DNA of 64,000 nt from JBAXTZ01 sp037129925 (GTDB taxonomy: Bacteria > Bacillota > Negativicutes > JBAXTZ01): assembly GCA_037129925.1 (NCBI GenBank), contig JBAXTZ010000010.1:1-64000 (forward strand), read 5' to 3'. Below the pieces are notes generated by a model. That model was given only the letters and a program-made list of their open reading frames with translations. It was not told the origin of the DNA and ran no database searches. This document shows positions 33,421-41,788 of this stretch, in pieces (positions within the stretch are counted from its first letter, which is position 1; every line of letters starts with the position of its first letter). A program made the position numbers and the translations under genes.

Positions 33421-34749
33421 TTAGCTAAACAACATCCATTCAATAACGTTATGATAAGCAATCTTGTCGGAATAAACAATTTCCGTAGCGTTCTTTATGT
33501 CGCGATATAATAATACGTTAGCCATTCGCGCAAAATATTCATCTCCGCCAAAAAAAGCAGTTGTTTCCCGCTCGACATTTTCGCTGTTCAATTGTGTAAC
33601 GACCTGAAACTTGAGCATGTTCCCTTGATTATCCCGAGTGATGAAATCTATTTCACTTTTTCCGTTGTTGCCATAATATATTTTTCCGCCGCGTCGTTTA
33701 AGCTCGAGATAGACCGCGTTTTCAAGTAGTTTCGCTTCATTCCGCTCGCTACCGACAAAACAATTTACTATCCCGGTATCAACACAATAATATTTCTTTT
33801 GACTTTCAAAAAGTTTTCCTGATTTCCAATCGAAGCGCGATACTTCGTTTAGCGCAAAGGCTTTACACAGCATTTCCAAATACTGTGTGACGGTGCTAGT
33901 TTTAATGGACTGATCCAACTGTTTCATTCGCTCCGCGACCTTGGAAGCTTGAAAGATATTCCCATTATTTCTGGTTACATACTCAAATACCAGTTCCAAC
34001 ATTCTGGCATTTCGCACCCCGAATCGTTGCACTATATCGTCAAGGATTACTTTGCTATAAACCCCTTGCAGATAAGAATACTTAGCGCTTTCATTGTTGA
34101 TGGCGGATACTTCCGGCAAGCCGCCATAGCGCAGCCATTGATTAAAGTGCTGTTGGATGGCGGCGAGCTGTTTTTTTGCTTCAGTGCGATTGCTGATGGA
34201 AATCTCGCTGCTTGCTAAATGTTCCTTAAAACTAAAACCGGTAATTTTATATTCAATAAATCTGCCGGCGAGATTACTACCGATCTCAGCAGAAAGCAGT
34301 TCCGAGTTCGAACCGGTGAGAATGATTTCCAGTTCTTCGCCGCGCAGTTCGTATAGCGTTCTAACATATTTATCCCAATCACGAACCCGCTGAATTTCGT
34401 CGAATATTATTAACTTGCGTCTTGGCGCTGGTTGCGGCTCAGACAGAGATTCGAAAAAAGTAAATATTTCGGATAGCGCTTGCGCCGTGCAATATTCCTG
34501 TAATGCGAAATGTTCAAAATTTAAATAGAGTACATCATCTTCATTAAACATCCCTAAATCGAGAGCGCTTTTGGCGATTCTCCTTGCCAGATAGGACTTA
34601 CCGGTACGACGAAAGCCGCTGATGATTTTTATTGGTTTAGAACCAAGTGTGTCAAATAGCTCTTGCTCGCAATAGCGTTCTATCCCAGTTGTGCGTCTGA
34701 TGGCGTTTCTAAATTCAAATATTAACTGTTCGATGATTTTATTGTTCAT
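33421..34749 (-). CDS. AAA ATPase with DUF4143
   Basis: A 442-residue second member of the ATPase-DUF4143 family. Walker A GFRRTGKS is at 45-52 and Walker B DE at 117-118 (IIFDEIQRV). The sensor-like ILTGSNSELL follows and the C-terminal nuclease-like core is GKSEIDFITRD and LKFQVV. AAGGAATT precedes the ATG on the reverse strand. It is only distantly similar to the copies at 16578 and 42995, so these are separate acquisitions and not a recent duplication. Confidence 0.85.
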   Translation of the reverse strand: MNNKIIEQLIFEFRNAIRRTTGIERYCEQELFDTLGSKPIKIISGFRRTGKSYLARRIAKSALDLGMFNEDDVLYLNFEHFALQEYCTAQALSEIFTFFESLSEPQPAPRRKLIIFDEIQRVRDWDKYVRTLYELRGEELEIILTGSNSELLSAEIGSNLAGRFIEYKITGFSFKEHLASSEISISNRTEAKKQLAAIQQHFNQWLRYGGLPEVSAINNESAKYSYLQGVYSKVILDDIVQRFGVRNARMLELVFEYVTRNNGNIFQASKVAERMKQLDQSIKTSTVTQYLEMLCKAFALNEVSRFDWKSGKLFESQKKYYCVDTGIVNCFVGSERNEAKLLENAVYLELKRRGGKIYYGNNGKSEIDFITRDNQGNMLKFQVVTQLNSENVERETTAFFGGDEYFARMANVLLYRDIKNATEIVYSDKIAYHNVIEWMLFS

Positions 34750-34825
34750 GTTAATTCCTTTATAAGGCGAGAGGATATAGCGATATTATACCTTTATAGA
34801 GCAATTGTTACAACGTTTATTTAAC

Positions 34826-34872
34826 CAAAAAAAGAACCGCTACGCCGTTTAAGGTTTAGCGGTTTTTTTTTG
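34826..34872. terminator. Terminator stranded between divergent genes
   Basis: AACCGCTA (34835-34842) pairs with TAGCGGTT (34857-34864), with A-rich and T9 flanks. Neighbouring genes point away from it, so it has no visible client. It may end a small RNA or an antisense transcript. Confidence 0.7.
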
Positions 34873-34905
34873 AGTAGCAATACTTTATACACTATCTGAA
34901 AATAA

Positions 34906-34921
34906 TGTTTCACATGGAACG
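34906..34921. other. parS-like site
   Basis: TGTTTCACATGGAACG matches the ParB-binding consensus TGTTTCACGTGAAACA at 13 of 16 positions. It lies in a gene-free 435-bp region, as parS sites often do. Degenerate, so only a candidate. Confidence 0.35.
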
Positions 34922-35001
34922 TTATTTAAATAACCTGTTGAAAGTGTCAGCGGTTTGCTAATGGTAAATTACGAAAACAAGCTTTTAACGACAACGACAG
35001 C

Positions 35002-35027
35002 AGGAATATTCCTGGTTGCTGGCGAAT
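35002..35027 (+). promoter_or_regulatory. Sigma-H-type promoter upstream of creatininase-family gene
   Basis: AGGA at 35002-35005 and GAAT at 35024-35027 (GGCGAATAT) are 18 nt apart. The -35 half is inside the palindrome CAGGAATATTCCTG. The gene starts 158 nt on. Confidence 0.5.
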
Positions 35028-35184
35028 ATAGTATAGAATATAAAACGCACTGGCAGTGATTAATAATAAAGTTGCCAGGACATTCTGTGGTTGCAGTGTT
35101 GGGTATAGCCATTTGAGAACTTTCAAGAAATGTTACTGTCCGCGTGATTGAATAAAGGCTTATAAAAAATATAATGAGGTTACT

Positions 35185-35988
35185 ATGCTTTGGGAAGAAT
35201 TAAACAGTCATGATTTTGCTGAGTGCGTAAAACGGGCAAATGGCACTTGTGTTATTCCGCTCGGTGTTGTCGAGAAACATGGTCCGCACCTTCCGGTCGG
35301 AACGGATGTATTTGTCGTCAGAGAGGTCGCAGCAATGGCGGCCAGAATTGAGCCGGTGGTAATATTTCCCTGGTATTATGCCGGACAGATTTCCGAAGCC
35401 CGGCATGTTCCAGGTACGATTTCCTACAGTCCGGAATTGCAATGGAAGATGTTGGAAGAAACCTGTGCCGAAATATCCCGTAACGGTTTTGACAAGATTG
35501 TAATCATGAACGGACACGGCGGAAATAACGACATGATCGGCTACTTTTGCCAGTGTAGCTTGCATACACCTAAGGACTATGTGCTGTACAATATCCGCGC
35601 CTTTTGGGACGGCGACAACCACCGGCAGATGGTGGAGCTGCTGGGCGACGAAAATCTCGGTGGTCATGCCGGAAATATGGAAACTGCGATGGTGATGGCG
35701 CTGCTGCCGGAAACTGTCCATATGGAGTATGCCGAAAAAGAAGACTGTGAGCCGACTGCACGGCTAAAGTCGATTGCCGGAGTGTCGGCGCCGATCGAAT
35801 GGTATGCGGATTATCCCAATCATTACGCTGGTAGCCCGCTGGCGGCAACTGCTGCAGTCGGCAAAAAAATGTACGAAGCGCTGGCGGACGATACCGCGCG
35901 AATTTTCGCTGAAATAAAGAACAGTAAAGCTCTTGCTGTGCAAAACGAATACTTTGAAATTTGCAACAACCGGAATCGCAACCAATAG
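35185..35988 (+). CDS. Creatininase-family amidohydrolase
   Basis: A 267-residue metal-dependent hydrolase. Metal ligands are in PLGVVEKHGPHLPVGTD, in IMNGHGGNND and in the glutamate of GGHAGNMETA, the typical creatininase/formamide-hydrolase pattern. GAGG precedes the ATG. Family members open cyclic amides or take part in cofactor tailoring (MftE-like) and riboflavin or F420 pathways. No partner gene is next to it, so the substrate is open. Confidence 0.85.
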   Translation: MLWEELNSHDFAECVKRANGTCVIPLGVVEKHGPHLPVGTDVFVVREVAAMAARIEPVVIFPWYYAGQISEARHVPGTISYSPELQWKMLEETCAEISRNGFDKIVIMNGHGGNNDMIGYFCQCSLHTPKDYVLYNIRAFWDGDNHRQMVELLGDENLGGHAGNMETAMVMALLPETVHMEYAEKEDCEPTARLKSIAGVSAPIEWYADYPNHYAGSPLAATAAVGKKMYEALADDTARIFAEIKNSKALAVQNEYFEICNNRNRNQ

Positions 35989-36057
35989 TGAGGATTTCGC
36001 TAGTGAAGTATTAATAAAGTCGTGTGGAGCGGAAGGCGCAAGCGGAAGGCGCAATAC

Positions 36058-36086
36058 TTGACGGGGAAATTAATATCTGTTAAGAT
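36058..36086 (+). promoter_or_regulatory. Sigma-A promoter of ileS leader
   Basis: TTGACG (36058-36063), 17 nt, TAAGAT (36081-36086). Predicted start near 36093. A tandem GCGGAAGGCGCAA x2 lies just upstream at about 36029-36054. Confidence 0.7.
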
Positions 36087-36092
36087 TGCTCA

Positions 36093-36360
36093 CAAGCTAT
36101 GCGAATGACATTAGTATTGACGGATTCTCCAGAGAACCGGTGGTTGGTGTGAACCGGCAGATGAGCGCAATATGAAAATCACATTCGGGCTGAACAAAGA
36201 AAAGGCAATGCTTAGTAATGTGTTCCGGGAGCTCCCGTTAACGAGCGCAAAGAAATTCGGCTGTTTATTAACGGTGAATTTGAATTTGGGTGGTACCGCG
36301 TGAAGAACGACCTTCTCGTCCCTTGTGGATGGAGCAGGTCGTTTATTGTTTTTAAAGGAG
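36093..36360 (+). promoter_or_regulatory. T-box riboswitch (Ile specifier) controlling ileS
   Basis: The leader has the stem I apical AGAGAACCGGTGG segment, a likely ATC isoleucine specifier in GAAAATCACATTC (about 36176-36183), and the T-box TGGTACCGCG at 36291-36300. A terminator follows: AACGACCT (36306-36313) pairs with AGGTCGTT (36336-36343) and ends in a U-rich run. Uncharged tRNA-Ile should stabilise the antiterminator and allow ileS transcription. Confidence 0.9.
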
Positions 36361-36369
36361 TTATTTGCG

Positions 36370-39300
36370 ATGTCTGTTGAAAAAAGTTCTACAAGTCAGA
36401 GTTTTATCGATATGGAGCATGAAGTTATCGAATTTTGGGAAACAAATGATTGTTTCAATCTGTTGCGGCGAAAAAATGAGCTGGGTCCTGTGTTTCGTTT
36501 TATTGATGGACCGATTACCGCCAACAACCCGATGGGTATTCATCACGCCTGGGGCCGGACGCTCAAGGATGTCTTTCTGCGTTACAAGGCAATGAACGGA
36601 CATTCCTGCCATTACCGCAATGGTTTTGATGCGCAAGGTCTGTGGGTTGAGGTGGAGGTCGAAAAGGAGCTGGGGTTCAAAGACAAGCGGGATATTGAGG
36701 CCTTCGGCATGGACAAATTCACCCGGAAATGTGTCGAGCGGATTGAAAAATTCTCCGAAATCATCACCGAACAGTCGAAACGGCTGGGGCAGTGGATGGA
36801 CTGGGACAATTCGTATTATACGCATACCGATGGGAATATCAGCGCGATTTGGGCATTCTTAAGAAAGTGCCATACTAACGGCTGGATTGGTCAATCGTTC
36901 CGGCCGATGCCGTGGTGTCCGCGCTGTGGAACCTCGTTGTCTGAACACGAAATGTCCGGTTCTTACCGGAAGCTGGAACACTTGTCGATATATGCCAAGT
37001 TGCCGTTGAAAGGACAAGCCGCTGACATTTTGGTCTGGACGACGACGCCCTGGACGCTGGCGGCGAATGTTGCCCTGGCGGTTAATCCGGAGATTGAATA
37101 TGCGGAAGTGAAACTTGATTCAGCCGAGCGGCCAATGATTCTGGCTAAAAAAGCGCTTGGACTGCTGGACGGCGAGAACAAGCAGGTACTGCGAATATTT
37201 AAAGGTGTCGAGCTTGTTGGAATGGAATATGAGACTTGTTTTCCGGAGCTGCCGGCACAAGCCTCTGTTGAACATCGGGTGGTAGCCTGGGCGGAGGTTG
37301 ACGCCGACGAAGGTACGGGTGTCGTTCACATCGCGCCGGGTTGCGGTGCCGAAGATTTTGCGCTGGGTAAGGAGCTCGGCCTAGCCGAGATTGCACCAAT
37401 TGATGAAGTCGGTGCGTTTCTGCCCGGGTTTGGTTGGTTGAGCGGTTTGCCGGCGCAACAGGTCGCCGATTTGGTTGCCGAACGGCTAACCACTTCCGGC
37501 AGACTGTTCAAAACGCAACTATATGAGCATAGTTATCCGGTCTGCTGGCGTTGCAAAACCGAAATATTGTTTCGGCTGGTGCGCGAGTGGTATATTCGTA
37601 CCGATGAAATCCGTCCGGCGTTGCTCGCGGCGGCGGAAACGGTCAAATGGGAGCCGGAACATATCGGCAAGCGAATGGCGGATTGGCTGACTAATATGGG
37701 TGACTGGAACATTTCGCGCAAACGCTATTACGGATTGCCGCTGCCGTTTTATCCGTGTGCGCATTGCGGTGAATTGACTGTCGCTGGTTCGGTCGATGAA
37801 CTCGCGGCGCTCGGCGGCGATATTTCCAAACTGCCGGAGTTGCACCGTCCGTGGATCGACGAAGTGAAAATAAATTGTCCGAAATGTGGCAATCCGGTGG
37901 CGCGGATTCCTGATGTCGGCGATGTCTGGCTAGATGCCGGGATCGTACCGTTCAGCACGCTGGGATATTTTGAGGACAAAGACCGCTGGGCGCAATATTT
38001 TCCGGTGGAGTGGGTGACAGAGATGCGCGAGCAGGTGCGGTTGTGGTTTTATTCGCAGCTGTTCATGAGCGTTGTATTAGTGGGCCGCGCGCCGTATGAG
38101 CGGGTGCTGGCATATAATTCGGTGGTCGCCGAAGACGGCTCAATGTTTTCAAAGACCGGATTCATGATTCAGTTTTCCGAAGCCGCTGAGAAGATCGGCG
38201 TGGACGCTATCCGCTATTTGTATGCCGGTGCCAATACTGCCAATGATGTTCGTTTTGGCTACGGTCTTGGCGATGAGGCGCGGCGCAAGTTGTTGGCATT
38301 TTGGAATATCTACCAGTTTTTCAAAACCTATGCCGATCTGGACAAACCGGAATTGTCCGGGTTCGAGCCACCAGCCGGCCAGCTGACGGTCACTGACCGC
38401 TGGTTGCTGGCGCGTAATGAAGAATTTGTGGCAGCGGTCGTGCAGGAGTACGAAAAATACCACGCGGCGGGCGTGATAAAAATCTTTGACGAATATGTCG
38501 ATGATGTTTCGAACTGGTATGTGCGCATCAACCGGCGCCGGTTCTGGAAAGCCGATGAGCCTGCGGATAAAATAACTGCTTATTATTGCCTGTTCAGTGC
38601 AATCAAAACGGCTGTCCAGGTTATGGCGCCGATCATTCCGTTCATGACTGAATCAATTTGGCAGAACACCGTCCGCGGTTACGATCCTGCCGCGTCGCTG
38701 TCCGTACATTTAAACGTCTGGCCCGAGACGAACAGCAATAATTGTGACCCGGAGTTACTGGCGCGGACCGATAAAGTCCGCAAACTGATCGCGCTGGCGC
38801 TGCGCTTGCGTAATGAGCAGCAGTTGAAGCTGCGTCAGCCGTTGCAATCAGTATTTATCGTAGCTGACCGCGAAACACAGGCGGCGGCGGTTGAAATGAC
38901 GGATGTTATCAAAGAAGAACTAAACGTCAAAGAGGTCGTATGTCTGGACAGTTCAAATGATTTGAACGAGTATTATCTGGCACTTGATTTCAAAACTGCC
39001 GGTGCGGTTTTGAAAAAAGACGTTCAATTAGTCAAGAAGGCTCTCGAAGAATTCAGTGTTGAGCAAATGCGCCAGGCGGTAGCCCGCTTTGAAGCCGGGC
39101 TGGCGCTGGAAATTTCCGGGCGTGAGCCGCTTTCAGTGGCGTTGTTCGTAAAAAATGCCCGCGCAAAATCCGGCATCGTGGTTGCCGTTGAAAACAATGT
39201 TACCGTTGCGCTGGATACAGTTTTGAGTGAACAATTGGTACTAGAGGGATTGCTGCGTGATATCTTGCGCCAGTGTCAGGTGTATCGTAAAGAACTGGGA

Positions 39301-39528
39301 CTGCAGATTGAACAACGGATTGAACTGGGACTGCGAACCGACTCGCCGTTGTTGAAACGCGCAGTCGCCGAAAATATCCGGTATATTGCCGAGGAAACTT
39401 TGGCGGATGCAGTTTCCGAGGGGCAGGAAAGCGCGGAGCTTTCCAAAGAGTTAACGATTGGTGGTGCCAAAATAATAATTACAATTGCGCGGGTGAGCAA
39501 CGATGGCGCCGGAGTGGCAAAACATTGA
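36370..39528 (+). CDS. ileS: Isoleucyl-tRNA synthetase, divergent clade
   Basis: A 1052-residue class I synthetase; ATG at 36370 with AAAGGAG 9 nt upstream. The HIGH region reads GIHHAWG (H58-G62) and the KMSKS region reads MFSKT (592-596), both unlike classical IleRS. Zinc-binding pairs are at WCPRCG, PCAHCG and NCPKCG. Editing-domain sequences (WTTTPWTLAANVALAV) and a C-terminal anticodon-binding region are present. The Ile T-box leader strongly supports isoleucine specificity. From memory the NNPMGIHHAWGRT type is found in Actinobacteria and Chloroflexi, suggesting a laterally acquired or alternative IleRS. Confidence 0.85.
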   Translation: MSVEKSSTSQSFIDMEHEVIEFWETNDCFNLLRRKNELGPVFRFIDGPITANNPMGIHHAWGRTLKDVFLRYKAMNGHSCHYRNGFDAQGLWVEVEVEKELGFKDKRDIEAFGMDKFTRKCVERIEKFSEIITEQSKRLGQWMDWDNSYYTHTDGNISAIWAFLRKCHTNGWIGQSFRPMPWCPRCGTSLSEHEMSGSYRKLEHLSIYAKLPLKGQAADILVWTTTPWTLAANVALAVNPEIEYAEVKLDSAERPMILAKKALGLLDGENKQVLRIFKGVELVGMEYETCFPELPAQASVEHRVVAWAEVDADEGTGVVHIAPGCGAEDFALGKELGLAEIAPIDEVGAFLPGFGWLSGLPAQQVADLVAERLTTSGRLFKTQLYEHSYPVCWRCKTEILFRLVREWYIRTDEIRPALLAAAETVKWEPEHIGKRMADWLTNMGDWNISRKRYYGLPLPFYPCAHCGELTVAGSVDELAALGGDISKLPELHRPWIDEVKINCPKCGNPVARIPDVGDVWLDAGIVPFSTLGYFEDKDRWAQYFPVEWVTEMREQVRLWFYSQLFMSVVLVGRAPYERVLAYNSVVAEDGSMFSKTGFMIQFSEAAEKIGVDAIRYLYAGANTANDVRFGYGLGDEARRKLLAFWNIYQFFKTYADLDKPELSGFEPPAGQLTVTDRWLLARNEEFVAAVVQEYEKYHAAGVIKIFDEYVDDVSNWYVRINRRRFWKADEPADKITAYYCLFSAIKTAVQVMAPIIPFMTESIWQNTVRGYDPAASLSVHLNVWPETNSNNCDPELLARTDKVRKLIALALRLRNEQQLKLRQPLQSVFIVADRETQAAAVEMTDVIKEELNVKEVVCLDSSNDLNEYYLALDFKTAGAVLKKDVQLVKKALEEFSVEQMRQAVARFEAGLALEISGREPLSVALFVKNARAKSGIVVAVENNVTVALDTVLSEQLVLEGLLRDILRQCQVYRKELGLQIEQRIELGLRTDSPLLKRAVAENIRYIAEETLADAVSEGQESAELSKELTIGGAKIIITIARVSNDGAGVAKH

Positions 39529-39639
39529 AGGCAAATCTTGTAGATTAGGCGAAACATAATAAAAAATTCTATTCTGTCGAGCCGTTTGGTGCGATTTGGC
39601 AGTGTAGCAGTTATTGGTAGTTAAGCAACGGGTCGGATA

Positions 39640-39682
39640 AATATCCTGTACAATAATTATTTGGCTTATTGTGCAGGATATT
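39640..39682 (+). terminator. 17-bp AU-rich hairpin after ileS
   Basis: Arms at 39640-39656 and 39666-39682 pair at 17 of 17 positions with one G-U, loop 9 nt, followed by TTCGTTTC. Probably a terminator. Its right arm contains GCAGGATAT, a sigma-H-like -35 with only a GAAA at the -10 place, so I do not call a promoter. Between here and 39845 I see no gene. Confidence 0.55.
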
Positions 39683-39844
39683 TTCGTTTCATGGCGAAAT
39701 TATTTAAAGGCGGAACGAAACGTTAACGTCGGTGAAAAATTGCCGGCGAGAGTAAGAGTATACAAAAGTGCTTTGCATATGTTTAAGAACGAAGCTGCTG
39801 GCACCGGAGCTACATGCTTCACACTTTGGCGAAGGGAGAATGAA

Positions 39845-40978
39845 ATGGGCGAAGCAAATGAAGTCCGCAAAGAGCGGCTGTACTTTATTGATTATCTGAG
39901 AGCGGCGGTGATCTTTCTAGTTGTTTGGTTGCACGCTGCCATGCCTTACACCGGTAACGACTGGTATATCAACGATGTCGTTTATGATCATACCGGAGCG
40001 CTGGGGTCGCTGGGACACATTGTTGATATCTTCATTATGCCGTTGATGTTTTTTGCAGCGGGATATTTCGCGCCGGCTTCTTTGTTGAAAAAAGGGCAAA
40101 AAGCTTTTTGGCGAGATAAATTGTACAGAATAATTCTGCCTTGGGTTGTAGGCGTGCCGCTGGTTACTGCGCCGGTAGTCTGGTTTTTAACGATTTATCC
40201 GGCAGGTGGCAAACAGTCCCTGCCAGACTATATTTTCAGCGGTGAGTGGTATCACGAAACGGTTGGTGGTGCACAGATGCATTTGTGGTTTTTGGGAATG
40301 CTCACACTGGCATTTGCGGCGCTGGCATTAGTCGTGCTGATTATTCCTCAAAAGGTACGCAGACTAGCCTGTCCGGCAAAACCCGGCTGGAAATTCTGGT
40401 GTATGTTGATTGTTGTCCCAGTTGTGCTACATACATTCACTAATTATTTCTGGGATAATTTCGACTTTTTATATTTACCCCCTTTTTGTCTGCAACCGGT
40501 AATGTTTTTCAGTCTAGATAGCGTATATTTCGCGCTGGGTATAATCGCTTGGAGGCAGCACTGGTTCGCCAGCGGCGGATTTTATCCGGGAAATATCGTA
40601 TTATCAGCGATTGTATGCGTTGTGAGTTCTGTCTTGTTGATGATTTATGATCAAAATAGACCGGATACATTGTTATCAAAAATCATTTTGTCGGTAATCA
40701 TAGTTGCGGTTTGTCATAGCTACAGCTGGTTCCTGACCGCTGTATTCTACCGCTATTTAAACCGGCCGCTGAAATTTTGGCAAAATCAGTCGGCGAATTC
40801 CTATTCAATATATATTTTTCATATGACTGCTGTTACTGCGCTGAATTACTGGTTATTGGCAAGCGATATGAATGTTTATGCAAAAATGGTTGTAGCTACA
40901 ATAGCCGGGTATATTTTGAGTTGGGCGTTTAGTCAGTTTGTCATTCATAAGCTACCGGTATTAAAAAAGATACTTTAG
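39845..40978 (+). CDS. Acyltransferase-3 family membrane protein
   Basis: A 377-residue polytopic protein with about ten helices. The N-terminal RLYFIDYLRAAVIFLVVWLH carries the family histidine. ATG at 39845 is chosen because GGGAG lies 6 nt upstream, although the frame is open from 39671. Family members O-acylate extracellular polysaccharides, antibiotics or peptidoglycan. The place next to fosX and other resistance-type genes hints at cell-surface or drug modification, without proof. Confidence 0.85.
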   Translation: MGEANEVRKERLYFIDYLRAAVIFLVVWLHAAMPYTGNDWYINDVVYDHTGALGSLGHIVDIFIMPLMFFAAGYFAPASLLKKGQKAFWRDKLYRIILPWVVGVPLVTAPVVWFLTIYPAGGKQSLPDYIFSGEWYHETVGGAQMHLWFLGMLTLAFAALALVVLIIPQKVRRLACPAKPGWKFWCMLIVVPVVLHTFTNYFWDNFDFLYLPPFCLQPVMFFSLDSVYFALGIIAWRQHWFASGGFYPGNIVLSAIVCVVSSVLLMIYDQNRPDTLLSKIILSVIIVAVCHSYSWFLTAVFYRYLNRPLKFWQNQSANSYSIYIFHMTAVTALNYWLLASDMNVYAKMVVATIAGYILSWAFSQFVIHKLPVLKKIL

Positions 40979-41087
40979 CTTTGACGGTCGTACCGTGCTG
41001 ATGATCAACGGTAATTTTCTGCTTGAAAAATGCAAGCGTGAGCTGGTTGTTGTAGTATTAATAAAAGCGAGTGGAGAGAGAGGGCGA

Positions 41088-41489
41088 ATGATTGAAGGGA
41101 TCAGCCATATAACCCTTATTGTCGTTGATTTGGATAAGTCGGCTGAAATGTTGATAGCAGTGCTGGGTGCTGAGGAAGTTTACAGCAGTGGTGCCCAAAC
41201 ATATTCTTTATCGCGGGAGAAATTCTTTCTGATTGGCGGGGTTTGGATCGTATTGATGGAAGGTGAATCGCTACCGGCGCGAACTTACAATCACGTCGCC
41301 CTTAAAATCAGTGAAACGGAATTTGAAAAATATTCGGAACTGATACGCGATTATGGTTTGGAAACGCGGAAATCGCGTAATCGGGTCGCCGGTGAAGGTC
41401 GGTCGCTTTATTTTTACGATTATGACAATCATTTATTTGAATTGCATGCCGGAACTCTCGCCGAGCGACTGAGGCGATACGATGATTAG
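41088..41489 (+). CDS. fosX: Fosfomycin resistance epoxide hydrolase FosX
   Basis: 133 residues, the same length as Listeria FosX. Metal ligands H7, H69 and E118 are all present, and the general base E44, which marks water-using FosX as opposed to thiol-using FosA/FosB, is conserved. Hallmark segments are GISHITLIVVDLDK, YSLSREKFFLIGG and GRSLYFYDYDNHLFELHAG. ATG at 41088 follows GAGAGAGAGGG. It hydrolyses the fosfomycin oxirane, giving intrinsic resistance. Confidence 0.93.
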   Translation: MIEGISHITLIVVDLDKSAEMLIAVLGAEEVYSSGAQTYSLSREKFFLIGGVWIVLMEGESLPARTYNHVALKISETEFEKYSELIRDYGLETRKSRNRVAGEGRSLYFYDYDNHLFELHAGTLAERLRRYDD

Positions 41490-41561
41490 GCGTGCATCAG
41501 TGAAGCAGTGGGTAGTGATTTTATTGTGTGGCTGGATTTATAATCACGCATGAGAAAATTC

Positions 41562-41588
41562 TTGACTTATTTTGTATGGTGGTATATT
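41562..41588 (+). promoter_or_regulatory. Sigma-A promoter of the rsgA leader
   Basis: TTGACT at 41562-41567 and TATATT at 41583-41588 (15 nt apart) or TATTCT two bases on (17 nt). Start predicted near 41598. Confidence 0.6.
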
Positions 41589-41631
41589 CTGTGGTTGAAA
41601 TTTTAGCGTAAAGCAAAGGGAGGGACAACAG

Positions 41632-41700
41632 ATGTTCAGAGTATTAACGCAGTCGGTAATCATTTTAACTAGTTGTCCCGGTAAAAGTGTACGCGGTTAG
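41632..41700 (+). CDS. 22-aa leader peptide upstream of rsgA-like gene
   Basis: ATG at 41632 with GGGAGGG 7 nt upstream encodes MFRVLTQSVIILTSCPGK and four more residues. The stop TAG lies inside an inverted repeat: TTAACTA (41665-41671) pairs with TAGTTAA (41698-41704). The peptide is followed by a strong terminator and then the GTPase start. This is the layout of ribosome-mediated attenuation: a ribosome stalled in the leader would free or block the first stem and so change formation of the terminator. Confidence 0.7.
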   Translation: MFRVLTQSVIILTSCPGKSVRG

Positions 41701-41728
41701 TTAACTTGCGTTGTGCGTGTATTGAGCG

Positions 41729-41767
41729 CGCCCTTTTCCGGTGACGGAAGAGGGCGTTTTGTATTTT
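41729..41767 (+). terminator. Attenuator terminator in the rsgA leader
   Basis: CGCCCTTTTCC (41729-41739) pairs with GGAAGAGGGCG (41746-41756), 6-nt loop, then TTTTGTATTTT. It lies between the leader peptide and the GTPase start codon, so it must be read through for expression. Confidence 0.85.
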
Positions 41768-41788
41768 AAACCAAAAAAGGAGAAATCA

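Noticed and set aside
36029..36054. Tandem GCGGAAGGCGCAA as a regulatory iteron
   Set aside because: Only two copies just upstream of an ordinary sigma-A promoter; could be chance duplication.
39675..39700. Seventh sigma-H-like promoter upstream of the acyltransferase gene
   Set aside because: The -10 half reads GAAA, not GAAT, and the -35 half is the right arm of a strong terminator-like hairpin.
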